Position numbers and translations under genes: made by a program. Positions 54,470 to 63,974 of a DNA stretch of 64,000 nt are shown here, one piece after another. The notes under the pieces are model-generated. The model did not search any database. It had not been told where the DNA came from and worked only from the letters and a program-made list of their open reading frames with translations. The stretch is from [Eubacterium] eligens ATCC 27750. Its GTDB lineage: Bacteria; Bacillota; Clostridia; Lachnospirales; Lachnospiraceae. How positions within the stretch are numbered: position 1 is the first letter of the stretch; the number at the start of each line of letters is the position of its first letter. The DNA lies in assembly GCF_000146185.1 (NCBI RefSeq), contig NC_012778.1, positions 762,001 through 826,000 on the forward strand, written 5' to 3'.

Positions 54470-55066
54470 ATGGGGAAGGATAATGGCGTTAGGGCAGTTG
54501 ATGCAGATGAATTCTTATCTGGAATTAAGAAGGATGACAGATTTCATCCGATAATTAATATCATACTTTATTATGGAGAAAAGGAATGGGATGGACCTGT
54601 ATCATTAAAAGATATGATGGTTGATATGCCAGAACGTTTTGCCAATTTATTTGCAGATTATGAGATTAATCTTGTGCAGATGCTTGATTCCGGGAGACTT
54701 TTGTTTCATAATGAAGATGTAAGAATACTATTTGATGTGGTAAGCAATATTTATAAGAGGAATATAGATTACATATATTCGAAGTATGATGGAACAGAAG
54801 TAGATGGTGAATTATTCTGGATGATTGGGAAGATTACATCTAATGAGAATATGCTGGAAATCAGCAGAGATAAGAAAGGAGAGTCGGTTGTTATGTGCGA
54901 AGCGTGGAGAGAGTATTATGATGAAGCCAGACGGGATGGGGCTAAGTCTGCAACATTAAATGCAATTATTTTTATGATTAAATACGGAATATCTAAAAAG
55001 GATATATTGAAAGAATATTCAGAGAATGATTACAACGAGGCACTTTCTAAGATGGCTGCGAAGTAA
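54470..55066 (+). CDS. Internally deleted Rpn-family / transposase-like remnant
   Basis: The 198-aa frame begins with MGKDN, then enters abruptly the middle of the family with DDRFHPIINIILYYGEKEWDGPVSLKDMM and continues to a typical C-terminal region. Full-length relatives are about 300-330 aa and carry the PD-(D/E)XK nuclease residues in the missing N-terminal half. The promoter and an AGGAGG site (54461-54466) are intact, so the shortened protein may still be made. It could be a decaying mobile gene or a surviving C-terminal domain. It belongs to a different subfamily from the Rpn gene near 37 kb. Confidence 0.75.
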   Translation: MGKDNGVRAVDADEFLSGIKKDDRFHPIINIILYYGEKEWDGPVSLKDMMVDMPERFANLFADYEINLVQMLDSGRLLFHNEDVRILFDVVSNIYKRNIDYIYSKYDGTEVDGELFWMIGKITSNENMLEISRDKKGESVVMCEAWREYYDEARRDGAKSATLNAIIFMIKYGISKKDILKEYSENDYNEALSKMAAK

Positions 55067-55073
55067 AGATTAA

Positions 55074-55120
55074 CCAACCGGATTATTAATATTACTTATA
55101 TGATTCGGTTGGATATTTTT
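55074..55120 (+). terminator. Intrinsic terminator after the Rpn remnant
   Basis: CCAACCGGAT (55074-55083) pairs with ATTCGGTTGG (55103-55112, one G-U pair) and is followed by a T-rich stretch. Confidence 0.75.
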
Positions 55121-55205
55121 TATAATATTTATATATGAATACTTGAATAATGTAATATATGCAAGTATATATTATCACGATAGAAATATAATAGGAGGTC
55201 GTTTA

Positions 55206-56753
55206 TTGTATAGTAGTGTATTGAGTGGTGTTTTACATGGAATTAAGGCACAGATAGTCCGTGTAGAGGTTGATGTTGGTAATGGAATTCCAAGCTTTGA
55301 TATGAGCGGATTTTTGAGTAATGAGGTTAAGGAAGCAAGGGAGAGGGTAAGGGTAGCTATCCGTAATTCTGGCTATGAATTACCGCCACAAAGAATTGCT
55401 GTTAATATATCTCCTGCAGATATAAGAAAATGCGGAACGGGGTTTGATTTACCAATTGCATTGGCTATTTTATCAGCAAATGGATATATAGATGAAGTTA
55501 ATCTTGATAATATGATGATTTTAGGAGAATTAAGCCTTGATGGAAGCATTAATGGGGTGAGAGGCGTACTTCCTTGTGTGTGTTCTGCAAAAGAAGCAGG
55601 AATTGATAAGGTGCTTTTACCAGAAGTTAATATTAATGAGGGGAATATTGTTAAGAAGATTAGTGTAATGACAGCAGCTAATCTTAAGCAGGCTGTGAAA
55701 TATATTAATGAAGGTATTGCAAGTCATAGAAGTACAACTAATGATGAAAATAATTATAAAGCGGATATGAAAAATCCCGAAATGGACTATTCAGACATTA
55801 AGGGACAATTTGCTGCGAAGAGAGCAACTATGATAGCTGTGGCAGGAATGCATAATATTATGTATATGGGGCCTCCGGGAAGTGGTAAAACCATGATGGC
55901 GAAAAGAATTCCAACAATTATGCCAGAGATGACATTTGATGAAAAGCTGGCTGTTACTAATATATATAGTGTGGCAGGACAGTTAGGAGATAATGGCGGG
56001 CTTATGGAAGACAGGCCTTTTCGCGCACCATATCACAATGTTACTAAAGGTGCGTTTTTTGGCGGAGGGATAGTGCCAAGACCGGGAGAGATTACTCTGG
56101 CAGGCAAAGGTGTATTATTTCTTGATGAGATGACAGAATTTAAACCTGATATACTTGAAGGACTGCGTCAGCCTCTTGAGGATAAGAATATAACAATCGT
56201 AAGAATGAACAGAGCTTATACATATCCTGCAGATTTTATGCTTGTTGGTGCAATGAATCCATGTAAATGTGGCTATTTTCCGGACAGAAACAGATGTAAT
56301 TGTTTTGAACAGGATATTAAGAGATTTATGGGGAAGATAAGCATGCCGTTATGGGACAGATTTGATATGTGTATAAAGACAGAGGAGATAGGATACAGCG
56401 AACTGGGAAATAAAATACATCAAAATGATGGTGAAGAACTTAATTCATTTTCTATGAAAGAACATATAATGAAAGCCAGAACAACACAGCTGGAACGGTT
56501 TAAAGGAATGGATATAATGTATAATTCACAAATGAATGGAAGAAATATTAATAAATTCTGCAGGCTTGGAGATGAAGAATCGAAGCTTATAGAGAAAATT
56601 TTTGCCAAGAAGAAATTAACTGCAAGAGGCTATCATAAAATTTTAAAAACTGCCCGTACTATTGCAGACATAGAAGGCAATGAATATATTACTACTTCTA
56701 ATATTAGTGAAGCATTTTATTATAGGGGAATTCCAGAAATAACAGTACACTAG
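55206..56753 (+). CDS. comM: ComM/YifB-family Mg-chelatase-like AAA+ ATPase
   Basis: The 515-aa protein has an N-terminal Lon-protease-like domain (VRVEVDVGNGIPSFDMSGF) and an AAA+ domain with Walker A GPPGSGKTMMAKR and Walker B GVLFLDEMTEF. The C-terminal Mg-chelatase domain has CKCGYFPD. In Haemophilus and Vibrio ComM is a helicase that promotes branch migration during natural transformation. I chose the TTG at 55206, preceded by AGGAGG at 55193-55198, because family members begin with YSSVLSGxLxGI; the longer ATG frame from 55143 has no ribosome binding site. dprA follows after 8 bp. Confidence 0.92.
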   Translation: MYSSVLSGVLHGIKAQIVRVEVDVGNGIPSFDMSGFLSNEVKEARERVRVAIRNSGYELPPQRIAVNISPADIRKCGTGFDLPIALAILSANGYIDEVNLDNMMILGELSLDGSINGVRGVLPCVCSAKEAGIDKVLLPEVNINEGNIVKKISVMTAANLKQAVKYINEGIASHRSTTNDENNYKADMKNPEMDYSDIKGQFAAKRATMIAVAGMHNIMYMGPPGSGKTMMAKRIPTIMPEMTFDEKLAVTNIYSVAGQLGDNGGLMEDRPFRAPYHNVTKGAFFGGGIVPRPGEITLAGKGVLFLDEMTEFKPDILEGLRQPLEDKNITIVRMNRAYTYPADFMLVGAMNPCKCGYFPDRNRCNCFEQDIKRFMGKISMPLWDRFDMCIKTEEIGYSELGNKIHQNDGEELNSFSMKEHIMKARTTQLERFKGMDIMYNSQMNGRNINKFCRLGDEESKLIEKIFAKKKLTARGYHKILKTARTIADIEGNEYITTSNISEAFYYRGIPEITVH

Positions 56754-56761
56754 GGGGAACA

Positions 56762-57901
56762 TTGAAAGAAGATTATTATTGGTATTGGGTTAATAATATT
56801 GCTGGAATATCTAATATGAAACTGAGAACATTATTTAATGCATTTGATACACCAGAACAGATATATAAGGCGTCAGATAAATTGCTTAACAGTGTGTCAG
56901 GAATAAAAGAAAAAGATGTGTCAGCAATTATAGAGTCCAGAAATAATGAATATATATACAGAGGTTATAATGATTTAGAAAGAATGAAAATTAAATTCAC
57001 ATATCCCGGAAAGAATGATTATCCTGAGCAATTAATGAATATATATGATTATCCATATATTCTTTATTATAAAGGGAGACTGCCTCAAGCGAATGTTCCT
57101 GCTATAGCTATAGTAGGTGCACGTAATTGTACAGAGTATGGGAGGACAATTGCAGATATGCTGGCAAAATGTTTTGCAGATATGGGAATTCAGGTTATCA
57201 GTGGGATGGCATTAGGAATAGATGCAGCGGCACAGAGAGGAGCTGTTAATAAAGGCGGATACAGTCTTGCGGTTCTTGGATGTGGAGTGGATGTGTGTTA
57301 TCCAAGAAGTAATATAGATTTATATACACAATTGCAGAATGCAGGTGGGATAATGTCTGAATATCCGCCGGGTACGCCGCCAAGAGCCGGGCAGTTTCCG
57401 ATGAGGAACAGAATTATAAGTGGCATTGCAGATGCGTTAATTGTGGTTGAGGCAAGACAGAAGAGTGGCTCTCTTATAACTGCGGATCAGGCATTGGAGC
57501 AGAACAGGGATGTTTATGTTGTCCCGGGAAGAATAGGTGATTCGTTATCAGAAGGATGTCTGAAACTTATAAAGGAAGGTGCGCAGATGATTACATCACC
57601 GATGGATGTATGTGCTACGGAGAGTATTAACAGATATCTTAATAAAAACATAAAACAATGTGATTTCCCGAATGATTTGAATGATGCTGGTATATTTGAA
57701 GGCAATTTAAAAAAATCAGGGCTTGCAAGCCCTAAAAATATGGTGTATAGTCAAATCAATTTGTTTCCGGTAAGTCTGGAGACAATTGTTAATAATTCTA
57801 GGATAAGTCTGGTAGAGGCGGAGGGGATTCTGCTTGAGCTGGAGCTTGATGGGCTTATTGAAGAGGTTTCAAAGAATTATTATATAAGGAAGCATATTTG
57901 A
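56762..57901 (+). CDS. dprA: DNA processing protein DprA/Smf
   Basis: The 379-aa protein loads RecA on incoming single-stranded DNA during transformation. It has an N-terminal helix-hairpin-helix part (NMKLRTLFNAFDTPEQIYKAS) and a Rossmann-like core with IAIVGARNCTEYGR, VISGMALGIDAAAQRGA, VLGCGVDVCYPRSN, FPMRNRIISG and SGSLITADQALEQNRDVYVVPG. A C-terminal winged-helix domain ends it. The start is a TTG with AGGGGGAA upstream. It sits in the order comM-dprA-topA-codY, common in Clostridia. Confidence 0.94.
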   Translation: MKEDYYWYWVNNIAGISNMKLRTLFNAFDTPEQIYKASDKLLNSVSGIKEKDVSAIIESRNNEYIYRGYNDLERMKIKFTYPGKNDYPEQLMNIYDYPYILYYKGRLPQANVPAIAIVGARNCTEYGRTIADMLAKCFADMGIQVISGMALGIDAAAQRGAVNKGGYSLAVLGCGVDVCYPRSNIDLYTQLQNAGGIMSEYPPGTPPRAGQFPMRNRIISGIADALIVVEARQKSGSLITADQALEQNRDVYVVPGRIGDSLSEGCLKLIKEGAQMITSPMDVCATESINRYLNKNIKQCDFPNDLNDAGIFEGNLKKSGLASPKNMVYSQINLFPVSLETIVNNSRISLVEAEGILLELELDGLIEEVSKNYYIRKHI

Positions 57902-57916
57902 TTTGGAGGGCTATAG

Positions 57917-59992
57917 ATGCATAAGTATTTGGTTATAGTGGAGTCACCTGCCAAGGTAAAGACTATCAGTAAATTCCTTGGAGCTAATTACAAGGTAATG
58001 GCGTCACAGGGACATGTAAGGGATTTGCCTAAGAGCCAGATGGGAGTTGACATTGAACATGATTATGAACCTAAATATATTACGATAAGGGGAAAGGGAG
58101 ATATTCTTGCTGCTTTAAGAAAAGAAGCGAAGAAAGCTGATAAAGTATATCTCGCAACCGATCCCGACCGCGAGGGAGAAGCTATTTCATGGCATCTTGC
58201 AGCGGCACTTAAATTAGAAGATAAAGATATATACAGAATTACATTTAACGAAATCACTAAGAATGCAGTTAAGGCATCATTGAAAGAAGCAAGAAAGATT
58301 GATATGAATCTTGTCGATGCTCAGCAGGCGAGAAGAGTATTAGACCGTGTTGTTGGTTATGGAATCAGTCCATTATTATGGGCTAAGATTAAAAGAGGCT
58401 TAAGTGCTGGAAGAGTTCAGTCTGTTGCTTTAAGAATGATATGTGACAGAGAGAATGAGATAGATGAATTTATTCCAGAAGAATACTGGTCTATGGAAGC
58501 TGTTCTTAATATTAAAGGGGAGAAAAAGCCTTTAATTGCAAAGTTCTATGGCGATGAGAATGGAAAAATTGAAATTAAGAATGGTGCACAGATGCAGGAT
58601 ATTCTTGATGAAGTAAAGAAGAGTGATTTTAGTATTGAAAGCATTAAGAGGGGAGAAAAGGTAAAGAAATCACCACTTCCATTTACTACAAGTACACTTC
58701 AGCAGGAAGCAGCTAAAACTCTTAATATGTCTACAAAGCGTACAATGAATATTGCACAGCAGTTATATGAAGGCGTTGATATTAAAGGAAGAGGAACAGT
58801 AGGTCTTATTACGTATTTAAGAACAGATTCTACAAGAGTTGCAGATGAGGCTAAGGTATCATCCAGAGAATATATAAGCCAGAATTATGGAGAAAAATAT
58901 ATTCCCCAAGAAGCTAATGCCAAGAAGGATGATAAGAAGATTCAGGATGCACATGAGGCTATCAGACCAACTGATCTTAACTTATCACCGGCAATAGTAA
59001 AGGAATCTTTACAGAGAGATCAGTTCAGGCTTTATCAGCTTATCTGGAAAAGATTTGTTGCAAGCCAGATGGCACCGGCTGTATATGAAACGACATCAGT
59101 AAAGATTATGGCAGGAAAGTACAGATTCAGCGTAGCAGCTTCTAAGGTTATGTTTGATGGTTTTATGTCTGTATATAAGAATGATGATGACAATGAAGAA
59201 AATAATACTCTTGCGAAAGGACTGGACGAGAATTCAGAACTTTCATTGGAAGATGTCAATGGAGTGCAGCATTTTACACAGCCACCTGCACATTTTACAG
59301 AAGCATCATTAGTAAAGGCGCTTGAGGAACAGGGAATAGGCAGACCAAGTACTTATGCTCCTACAATATCTACAATTATTGCAAGACATTATGTTATTAA
59401 AGAGAATAAGAATCTTTATATTTCAGAGCTTGGAAATGCGGTTAATAATATAATGATAACAGCTTTTCCTACTATTGTAGATGTTAAGTTTACAGCTAAT
59501 ATGGAGTCTCTTCTTGATGGCGTTGCAGAAGGAACCGTGGAATGGAAGGAAATTATAAGAAACTTTTATCCTGATCTTAAAGTTGCAATTGATGAAGCGG
59601 AGAAGGAACTTGAACATGTTAAGATAGAAGATGAAGTAACTGATGTTATTTGTGATAAATGTGGCAGAAATATGGTTATTAAGTATGGCCCTCATGGTAA
59701 GTTCTTAGGGTGTCCGGGATTTCCTGAATGTCATAATACCAAACCGTATCTTGAAAAGATTGGAGTTCCATGTCCTAAGTGTGGAAAAGATGTTATCATA
59801 AAGAAAACAAAGAAGGGAAGAACCTTCTATGGATGTGATGGCTACCCTGATTGTGATTTCGTATCATGGCAGAGACCGTCTGAGAAAAAATGTCCTAAGT
59901 GTGGCGGATATATGGTTGAGAAAGGCAATAAAATTGTATGTGCTGATGAGACATGCGGCTATGTAGAGAATAAGAATGACAAGGAACAATAA
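57917..59992 (+). CDS. topA: DNA topoisomerase I
   Basis: The 691-aa type IA topoisomerase relaxes negative supercoils. The N-terminal Toprim domain has VIVESPAKVKTISKFLG and DPDREGEAISWH, and the active-site tyrosine lies in ITYLRTDSTR (about residue 299). Three C-terminal zinc ribbons are visible, starting CDKCGRNM, CPKCGKDV and CPKCGGYM. The ATG has GGAGG upstream and lies 15 bp after dprA. Confidence 0.97.
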   Translation: MHKYLVIVESPAKVKTISKFLGANYKVMASQGHVRDLPKSQMGVDIEHDYEPKYITIRGKGDILAALRKEAKKADKVYLATDPDREGEAISWHLAAALKLEDKDIYRITFNEITKNAVKASLKEARKIDMNLVDAQQARRVLDRVVGYGISPLLWAKIKRGLSAGRVQSVALRMICDRENEIDEFIPEEYWSMEAVLNIKGEKKPLIAKFYGDENGKIEIKNGAQMQDILDEVKKSDFSIESIKRGEKVKKSPLPFTTSTLQQEAAKTLNMSTKRTMNIAQQLYEGVDIKGRGTVGLITYLRTDSTRVADEAKVSSREYISQNYGEKYIPQEANAKKDDKKIQDAHEAIRPTDLNLSPAIVKESLQRDQFRLYQLIWKRFVASQMAPAVYETTSVKIMAGKYRFSVAASKVMFDGFMSVYKNDDDNEENNTLAKGLDENSELSLEDVNGVQHFTQPPAHFTEASLVKALEEQGIGRPSTYAPTISTIIARHYVIKENKNLYISELGNAVNNIMITAFPTIVDVKFTANMESLLDGVAEGTVEWKEIIRNFYPDLKVAIDEAEKELEHVKIEDEVTDVICDKCGRNMVIKYGPHGKFLGCPGFPECHNTKPYLEKIGVPCPKCGKDVIIKKTKKGRTFYGCDGYPDCDFVSWQRPSEKKCPKCGGYMVEKGNKIVCADETCGYVENKNDKEQ

Positions 59993-60031
59993 CCGGGTGG
60001 TTATTATCAGAAGAAGGATGGGAGATTTACA

Positions 60032-60802
60032 ATGAGTGTTCAGCTTCTTGATAAAACAAGAAAAATCAATAAGCTGCTCCACAATAATCATTCACACAGA
60101 GTTGATTTTAATGATATCTGTGATGTGCTTAGTGGAATATTAGAGTCTAATGTTCTGGTTATAAGTCAGAAAGGAAAGATTCTGGGAGCAGGATACTGGA
60201 ATAATATTGATAGAATAGGCGAACTTATAACAGCGGATGTGGGTGGATTCGTTGACAAGATGTTTAATGAAAGACTGCTTGGAGTATTATCCACAAAGGA
60301 GAATGTTAATCTTCTTACACTGGGGTTTACCAGTGGCAGTGAAAGAAAATTTAATGCAATTATTGCACCAGTTGAGATTGCCGGAGAACGGCTGGGAACA
60401 TTATTTATGTATAAATGTATCAGTGATTATGAAATTGATGATATTATTTTATGTGAATATGGAGCTACTGTTGTAGGACTTGAGATGATGAGTTCTGTAT
60501 GCAATGAGAATGCAGAAGATGAAAGAAAAAAGAAAATTGTCAAGTCAGCGATTTCTACGCTTTCAGCCTCAGAACTTCAGGCAATAAAGGCTGTTTTTGA
60601 AGCTCTTGATGGAACAGAAGGTATTCTTGTAGCAAGCAGGATTGCGGATAATACAGGAATAACAAGATCAGTTATTGTTAATGCACTTAAAAAATTTGAC
60701 AGTGCAGGTGTTATTTCTACGAAATCATCAGGCATGAAAGGAACAAAAATAAAAGTCCTTAACGAAATTGTGTTTGATGAGATAAAAAAGCTTGATGATT
60801 AG
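60032..60802 (+). CDS. codY: Global GTP- and branched-chain-amino-acid-sensing regulator CodY
   Basis: The 256-aa protein matches CodY from end to end: SVQLLDKTRKINKLLH, an N-terminal GAF domain for isoleucine and valine with FNDICDVLSGILESNVLVIS, and a C-terminal winged HTH (ASRIADNTGITRSVIVNALKKFDSAGVI, about 198-225). It represses nitrogen, amino acid and often motility genes in rich medium. Likely targets in this window are leuB-ilvD-ilvB and the flagellar operon downstream. GGGAG precedes the ATG. A terminator follows. Confidence 0.96.
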   Translation: MSVQLLDKTRKINKLLHNNHSHRVDFNDICDVLSGILESNVLVISQKGKILGAGYWNNIDRIGELITADVGGFVDKMFNERLLGVLSTKENVNLLTLGFTSGSERKFNAIIAPVEIAGERLGTLFMYKCISDYEIDDIILCEYGATVVGLEMMSSVCNENAEDERKKKIVKSAISTLSASELQAIKAVFEALDGTEGILVASRIADNTGITRSVIVNALKKFDSAGVISTKSSGMKGTKIKVLNEIVFDEIKKLDD

Positions 60803-60860
60803 GATGTAAAATTGTATAATTGATTCAGCTTAAAGAGTAGGTGTGAAGTGATAAAAGGAT

Positions 60861-60888
60861 GGATCCAATTTATTTGGGTCCTTTTTTG
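60861..60888 (+). terminator. Intrinsic terminator after codY
   Basis: GGATCCAA (60861-60868) pairs with TTGGGTCC (60874-60881, one G-U pair) around a 5-nt loop and is followed by six T residues. Confidence 0.8.
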
Positions 60889-60897
60889 TCAAAATAC

Positions 60898-60925
60898 TTG
60901 TAATTTTGACATTATAATTTATAAT
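60898..60925 (+). promoter_or_regulatory. Promoter of the flagellar basal-body operon
   Basis: A TTGTAA -35 (60898-60903) and a TATAAT -10 (60920-60925) are 16 bp apart, the same hexamers and spacing as before the pilB gene. An AATTTT half-site at 60902-60907 could be part of a CodY box, but the other half is poor. No sigma-D-type flagellar promoter is visible. Confidence 0.5.
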
Positions 60926-60993
60926 GTATGTAGTGTTTTTATGTTTTGGTAATAGGCATATTTTGCGTTTTAACACTAAGAAAGGAATAATAT

Positions 60994-61386
60994 ATGAGTA
61001 CAGGTGCTTTTGGTTATGTTAATCTGCTGAAATCAGCAGCAGATGCGAGCTGGACAAGAGAAGAAGTTTTAACTAATAATATTGCTAATGTTGATACACC
61101 TAATTATAAGAGACAGGATGTTGAGTTCAGTTCTTTCCTTGCGAATGCATTACAGAGGTCTGGAAAGAGCACCTCATCACTGACACAGAGGGTTAATAAT
61201 GTTAATTATAATGATTTATCCATAAGAACTTATACTGATAACAGTACACTTTCATATAGAACAGATGGTAATAATGTTGATCTTTCTACAGAGAATGTTG
61301 AACTTGCGTCAGAGCAGATTAATTATAATGCGTTAATTGACAGCATGAATAATGAGTTTTCAAGATTTAAGTCTGTGTTAAAATAA
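60994..61386 (+). CDS. flgB: Flagellar basal-body rod protein FlgB
   Basis: The 130-aa proximal rod protein has the conserved LTNNIANVDTPNYKRQDVEF near the N-terminus and the C-terminal helix NALIDSMNNEFSRFKSVL. It is the first gene of the flagellar operon, with AGAAAGGAA upstream, about 70 bp after the promoter. Exported by the flagellar type III system without a signal peptide. Confidence 0.95.
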   Translation: MSTGAFGYVNLLKSAADASWTREEVLTNNIANVDTPNYKRQDVEFSSFLANALQRSGKSTSSLTQRVNNVNYNDLSIRTYTDNSTLSYRTDGNNVDLSTENVELASEQINYNALIDSMNNEFSRFKSVLK

Positions 61387-61414
61387 TTGATGGATTCAGG
61401 AGGAAAATCAGCTT

Positions 61415-61915
61415 ATGTCAATGTTTACGGCTTTTAATGTAAGTGCTTCAGGAATGACGGCACAGCAGTTAAGAACAGATGTAATATCAGAGAATATAGC
61501 TAATGCAGATACAACAAGAACAAGTGATGGAACACCTTATGTTAGGAAAGCTGTTGTGTTCACTGAAAAAACAATGACAGGTACAGCACTTGGAAAGTCT
61601 GCATATGGTTCATATGGAACCGGAGCGTATTCCACATTTTCGGATGCGTTAAGACTTGCCAATGGTGGTGTTGTAGGTAACGGAGTTAAAGTTACATCTG
61701 TATATGAAGATACATCAACTGATATGGAAATGGTATATGATCCATCGCATCCAGATGCGGATGAGAATGGCTATGTTACATATCCGAATGTTAATACTGT
61801 TCAGGAAATGACTGACCTGATAGATGCGTCGCGTTCATACGAAGCTAATATATCAGCTTTCAACGCAAGCAAGTCAATGGCAACAAAGGGACTTTCAATA
61901 GGTTCTTCAACATAA
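61415..61915 (+). CDS. flgC: Flagellar basal-body rod protein FlgC
   Basis: The 166-aa rod protein has the N-terminal rod motif FNVSASGMTAQQLRTDVISENIANADT and the C-terminal segment DLIDASRSYEANISAFNASKSM. The central insertion is of ordinary length. The ATG at 61415 follows AGGAGG by about 10 nt; a second ATG two codons on is further away. It follows flgB by 28 bp. Confidence 0.95.
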   Translation: MSMFTAFNVSASGMTAQQLRTDVISENIANADTTRTSDGTPYVRKAVVFTEKTMTGTALGKSAYGSYGTGAYSTFSDALRLANGGVVGNGVKVTSVYEDTSTDMEMVYDPSHPDADENGYVTYPNVNTVQEMTDLIDASRSYEANISAFNASKSMATKGLSIGSST

Positions 61916-61957
61916 AGTGGATAATAATAACATATTAACTGAAAGAGGAGAATGAAT

Positions 61958-62296
61958 ATGGATCTTACTAGTGCGATTGGAACTTTAGGCAGTGATTATG
62001 TCAATAAAGTTACATCAGCAATGAAAGATAATGCAACACTTAAAACAACAGGTACAGCAGATTCAGATACTACATTTGATGCAATATATGATTCTGTATC
62101 CGGACTGCTTAACAGCACTAATTCTTATGTGCAGAGAGCACAGCAGGCAGAAATTGATTATGCTCTTGGTAACATGACTAATACTCATGAGTTAGGAGTT
62201 TATCAGCAGGAAGCTAATATTGCACTGCAATATACAGTTGCAATAAGAGATAAGGCATTGGAGGCCTATAACTCTATTATGAATATGTCAATGTAA
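61958..62296 (+). CDS. fliE: Flagellar hook-basal body complex protein FliE
   Basis: The 112-aa protein joins MS-ring and rod. Its C-terminal half has the family pattern AEIDYALGNMTNTHELGVYQQEANIALQYTVAIRDKALEAYNSIMNM. I chose the ATG at 61958, 7 nt after GAGGAG, because the ATG at 61952 is only one base from the ribosome binding site. Confidence 0.93.
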   Translation: MDLTSAIGTLGSDYVNKVTSAMKDNATLKTTGTADSDTTFDAIYDSVSGLLNSTNSYVQRAQQAEIDYALGNMTNTHELGVYQQEANIALQYTVAIRDKALEAYNSIMNMSM

Positions 62297-62309
62297 ATAG
62301 GGGTTTTTT

Positions 62310-63920
62310 ATGTTAGATAGATTGAAACAGATTCCAGCGCGACTTCTTGAAATATGGAAGAACTGGACAAGAAATCAGAAAATTATAATTGTAAGTGCGG
62401 TGGTTGTATTTATAGCAGCTGTTATCGTTATAGCATATGTTTTATCAAGACCTACATATCAGGAGCTTACCAAATGCGAAGATTACAGTGAGATGAATAC
62501 AGTTACCACGCTGCTTACAGATAATGGATATACATATCAGATAAATAATATGACTGTTAATGTTAAAAAGCAGGATTTAACTAATGCTAAAATGCTCATT
62601 GCATCTAATGACATTAAGCCTTCAGGATATTCACTTGATGATGCACTTAACAGTAGTCTTACTACGACGGAAGCTGACAAGAATAAAAAATATGCAAAGT
62701 ATCTGGAAACAAAATTTGCAACGGATATAGCATCTCTTGATGGAATTAAGAAAGCTTCTGTTACAGTTCATCTTTCAGATGATACTAATTCTTTTTATTC
62801 AACGAAAAAAGATACCACTGTTGCTGTTACAGTTGATACAAGTAAGACTGTATCAGATGACGCTGCTGAGAGCATAGCTGTATTTCTTGCAACAGCGGTT
62901 GGAAGCAGCACAACTAACGGAATAACAATTATTGATACGACAGGAAAGACTTTATTTAACGGTTCGGATAATTCGGGTTCAGTATCTAACATCTCATATT
63001 CCAGCAAGCTTAAGTATAAGTCACAGATTGAGTCTACTGTTGCAGCCGGAGTTAAGAATACCGCTCTTTCAACATCTCTGTTTAATGATGCGACAGTTGC
63101 TATTAATCTTGATCTTGACTGGGATACAGTTAATAAGATTGCAACTGAATATACAGCCCAGGAGGGAAGAGAAGAAGGCTTATACGATACTTCATATGAA
63201 CTTGAATCGACAGGAAACAATGGAGCGGGTGGAACACCTGGAACTACAAGTAATGGCGAGGGTGGAACGACATACGATCTTACAGATGGAACATCAAGTT
63301 CTTCTACATATACTGTAAAACAGTATCAGTATCTTCCTAACCAGCTGGTTACTACAACTAATACTGAACCAGGAAAAATAGTATATGATACATCTACTAT
63401 GTCCGTTACTCTTATTAAGAATGTTGTATATAACGAAGATGATTGCAAAAAGCTTGGATATCTCGATAACATGACATGGGATGAATTCAAGGCGCAGAAC
63501 GCTGATCCTGTTCAGGTACAGGTTAATGCTGACTGGATGAATATGCTTTCTAATGCAACCGGAATATCAACTAACAACATAACAGTGCTTGCATATAATG
63601 TTCCATATTTTTATGATGCTGCTAAGACAAGTGTGTTAAGCAGAGCATCATTCTGGATACAGATTGCACTTGCAGTTGCAATTCTCGGTATACTTGTATT
63701 CATAGTTTTAAGAAGTGCAAGGCCTCTTACTGTAGAAGAAAAGGAGCCAGAGCTTTCTGTAGAAGAAATGCTTGCTTCAACTAAAGAGAATCAGCCTACT
63801 GTTGATGAAATTGACCTTCAGGAGAAATCTGAGACAAGAAAGGCTATTGAAAAATTCGTTGATGAGAACCCGGAAGCAGTTGCATTGCTGCTTAGAAACT
63901 GGCTTAATGATGACTGGTGA
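62310..63920 (+). CDS. fliF: Flagellar MS-ring protein FliF
   Basis: The 536-aa protein forms the membrane-embedded MS ring. It has an N-terminal membrane helix (about 24-45) and ring-building motifs with SRPTYQELTKCEDYSEM, NDIKPSGYSLDDALNSS and KYAKYLETKFATDIASLDGIKKASV. A Gly/Ser/Thr-rich loop (about 300-335) and a second helix (ASFWIQIALAVAILGILVFIVL) follow. The C-terminal FliG-binding tail ends NPEAVALLLRNWLNDDW. It follows fliE by 13 bp with AGGGG upstream. Confidence 0.96.
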   Translation: MLDRLKQIPARLLEIWKNWTRNQKIIIVSAVVVFIAAVIVIAYVLSRPTYQELTKCEDYSEMNTVTTLLTDNGYTYQINNMTVNVKKQDLTNAKMLIASNDIKPSGYSLDDALNSSLTTTEADKNKKYAKYLETKFATDIASLDGIKKASVTVHLSDDTNSFYSTKKDTTVAVTVDTSKTVSDDAAESIAVFLATAVGSSTTNGITIIDTTGKTLFNGSDNSGSVSNISYSSKLKYKSQIESTVAAGVKNTALSTSLFNDATVAINLDLDWDTVNKIATEYTAQEGREEGLYDTSYELESTGNNGAGGTPGTTSNGEGGTTYDLTDGTSSSSTYTVKQYQYLPNQLVTTTNTEPGKIVYDTSTMSVTLIKNVVYNEDDCKKLGYLDNMTWDEFKAQNADPVQVQVNADWMNMLSNATGISTNNITVLAYNVPYFYDAAKTSVLSRASFWIQIALAVAILGILVFIVLRSARPLTVEEKEPELSVEEMLASTKENQPTVDEIDLQEKSETRKAIEKFVDENPEAVALLLRNWLNDDW

Positions 63921-63974
63921 TAATTACTGGGGATAATTGAAAAAGATTAATACATATGATTGGAGATGATACAT

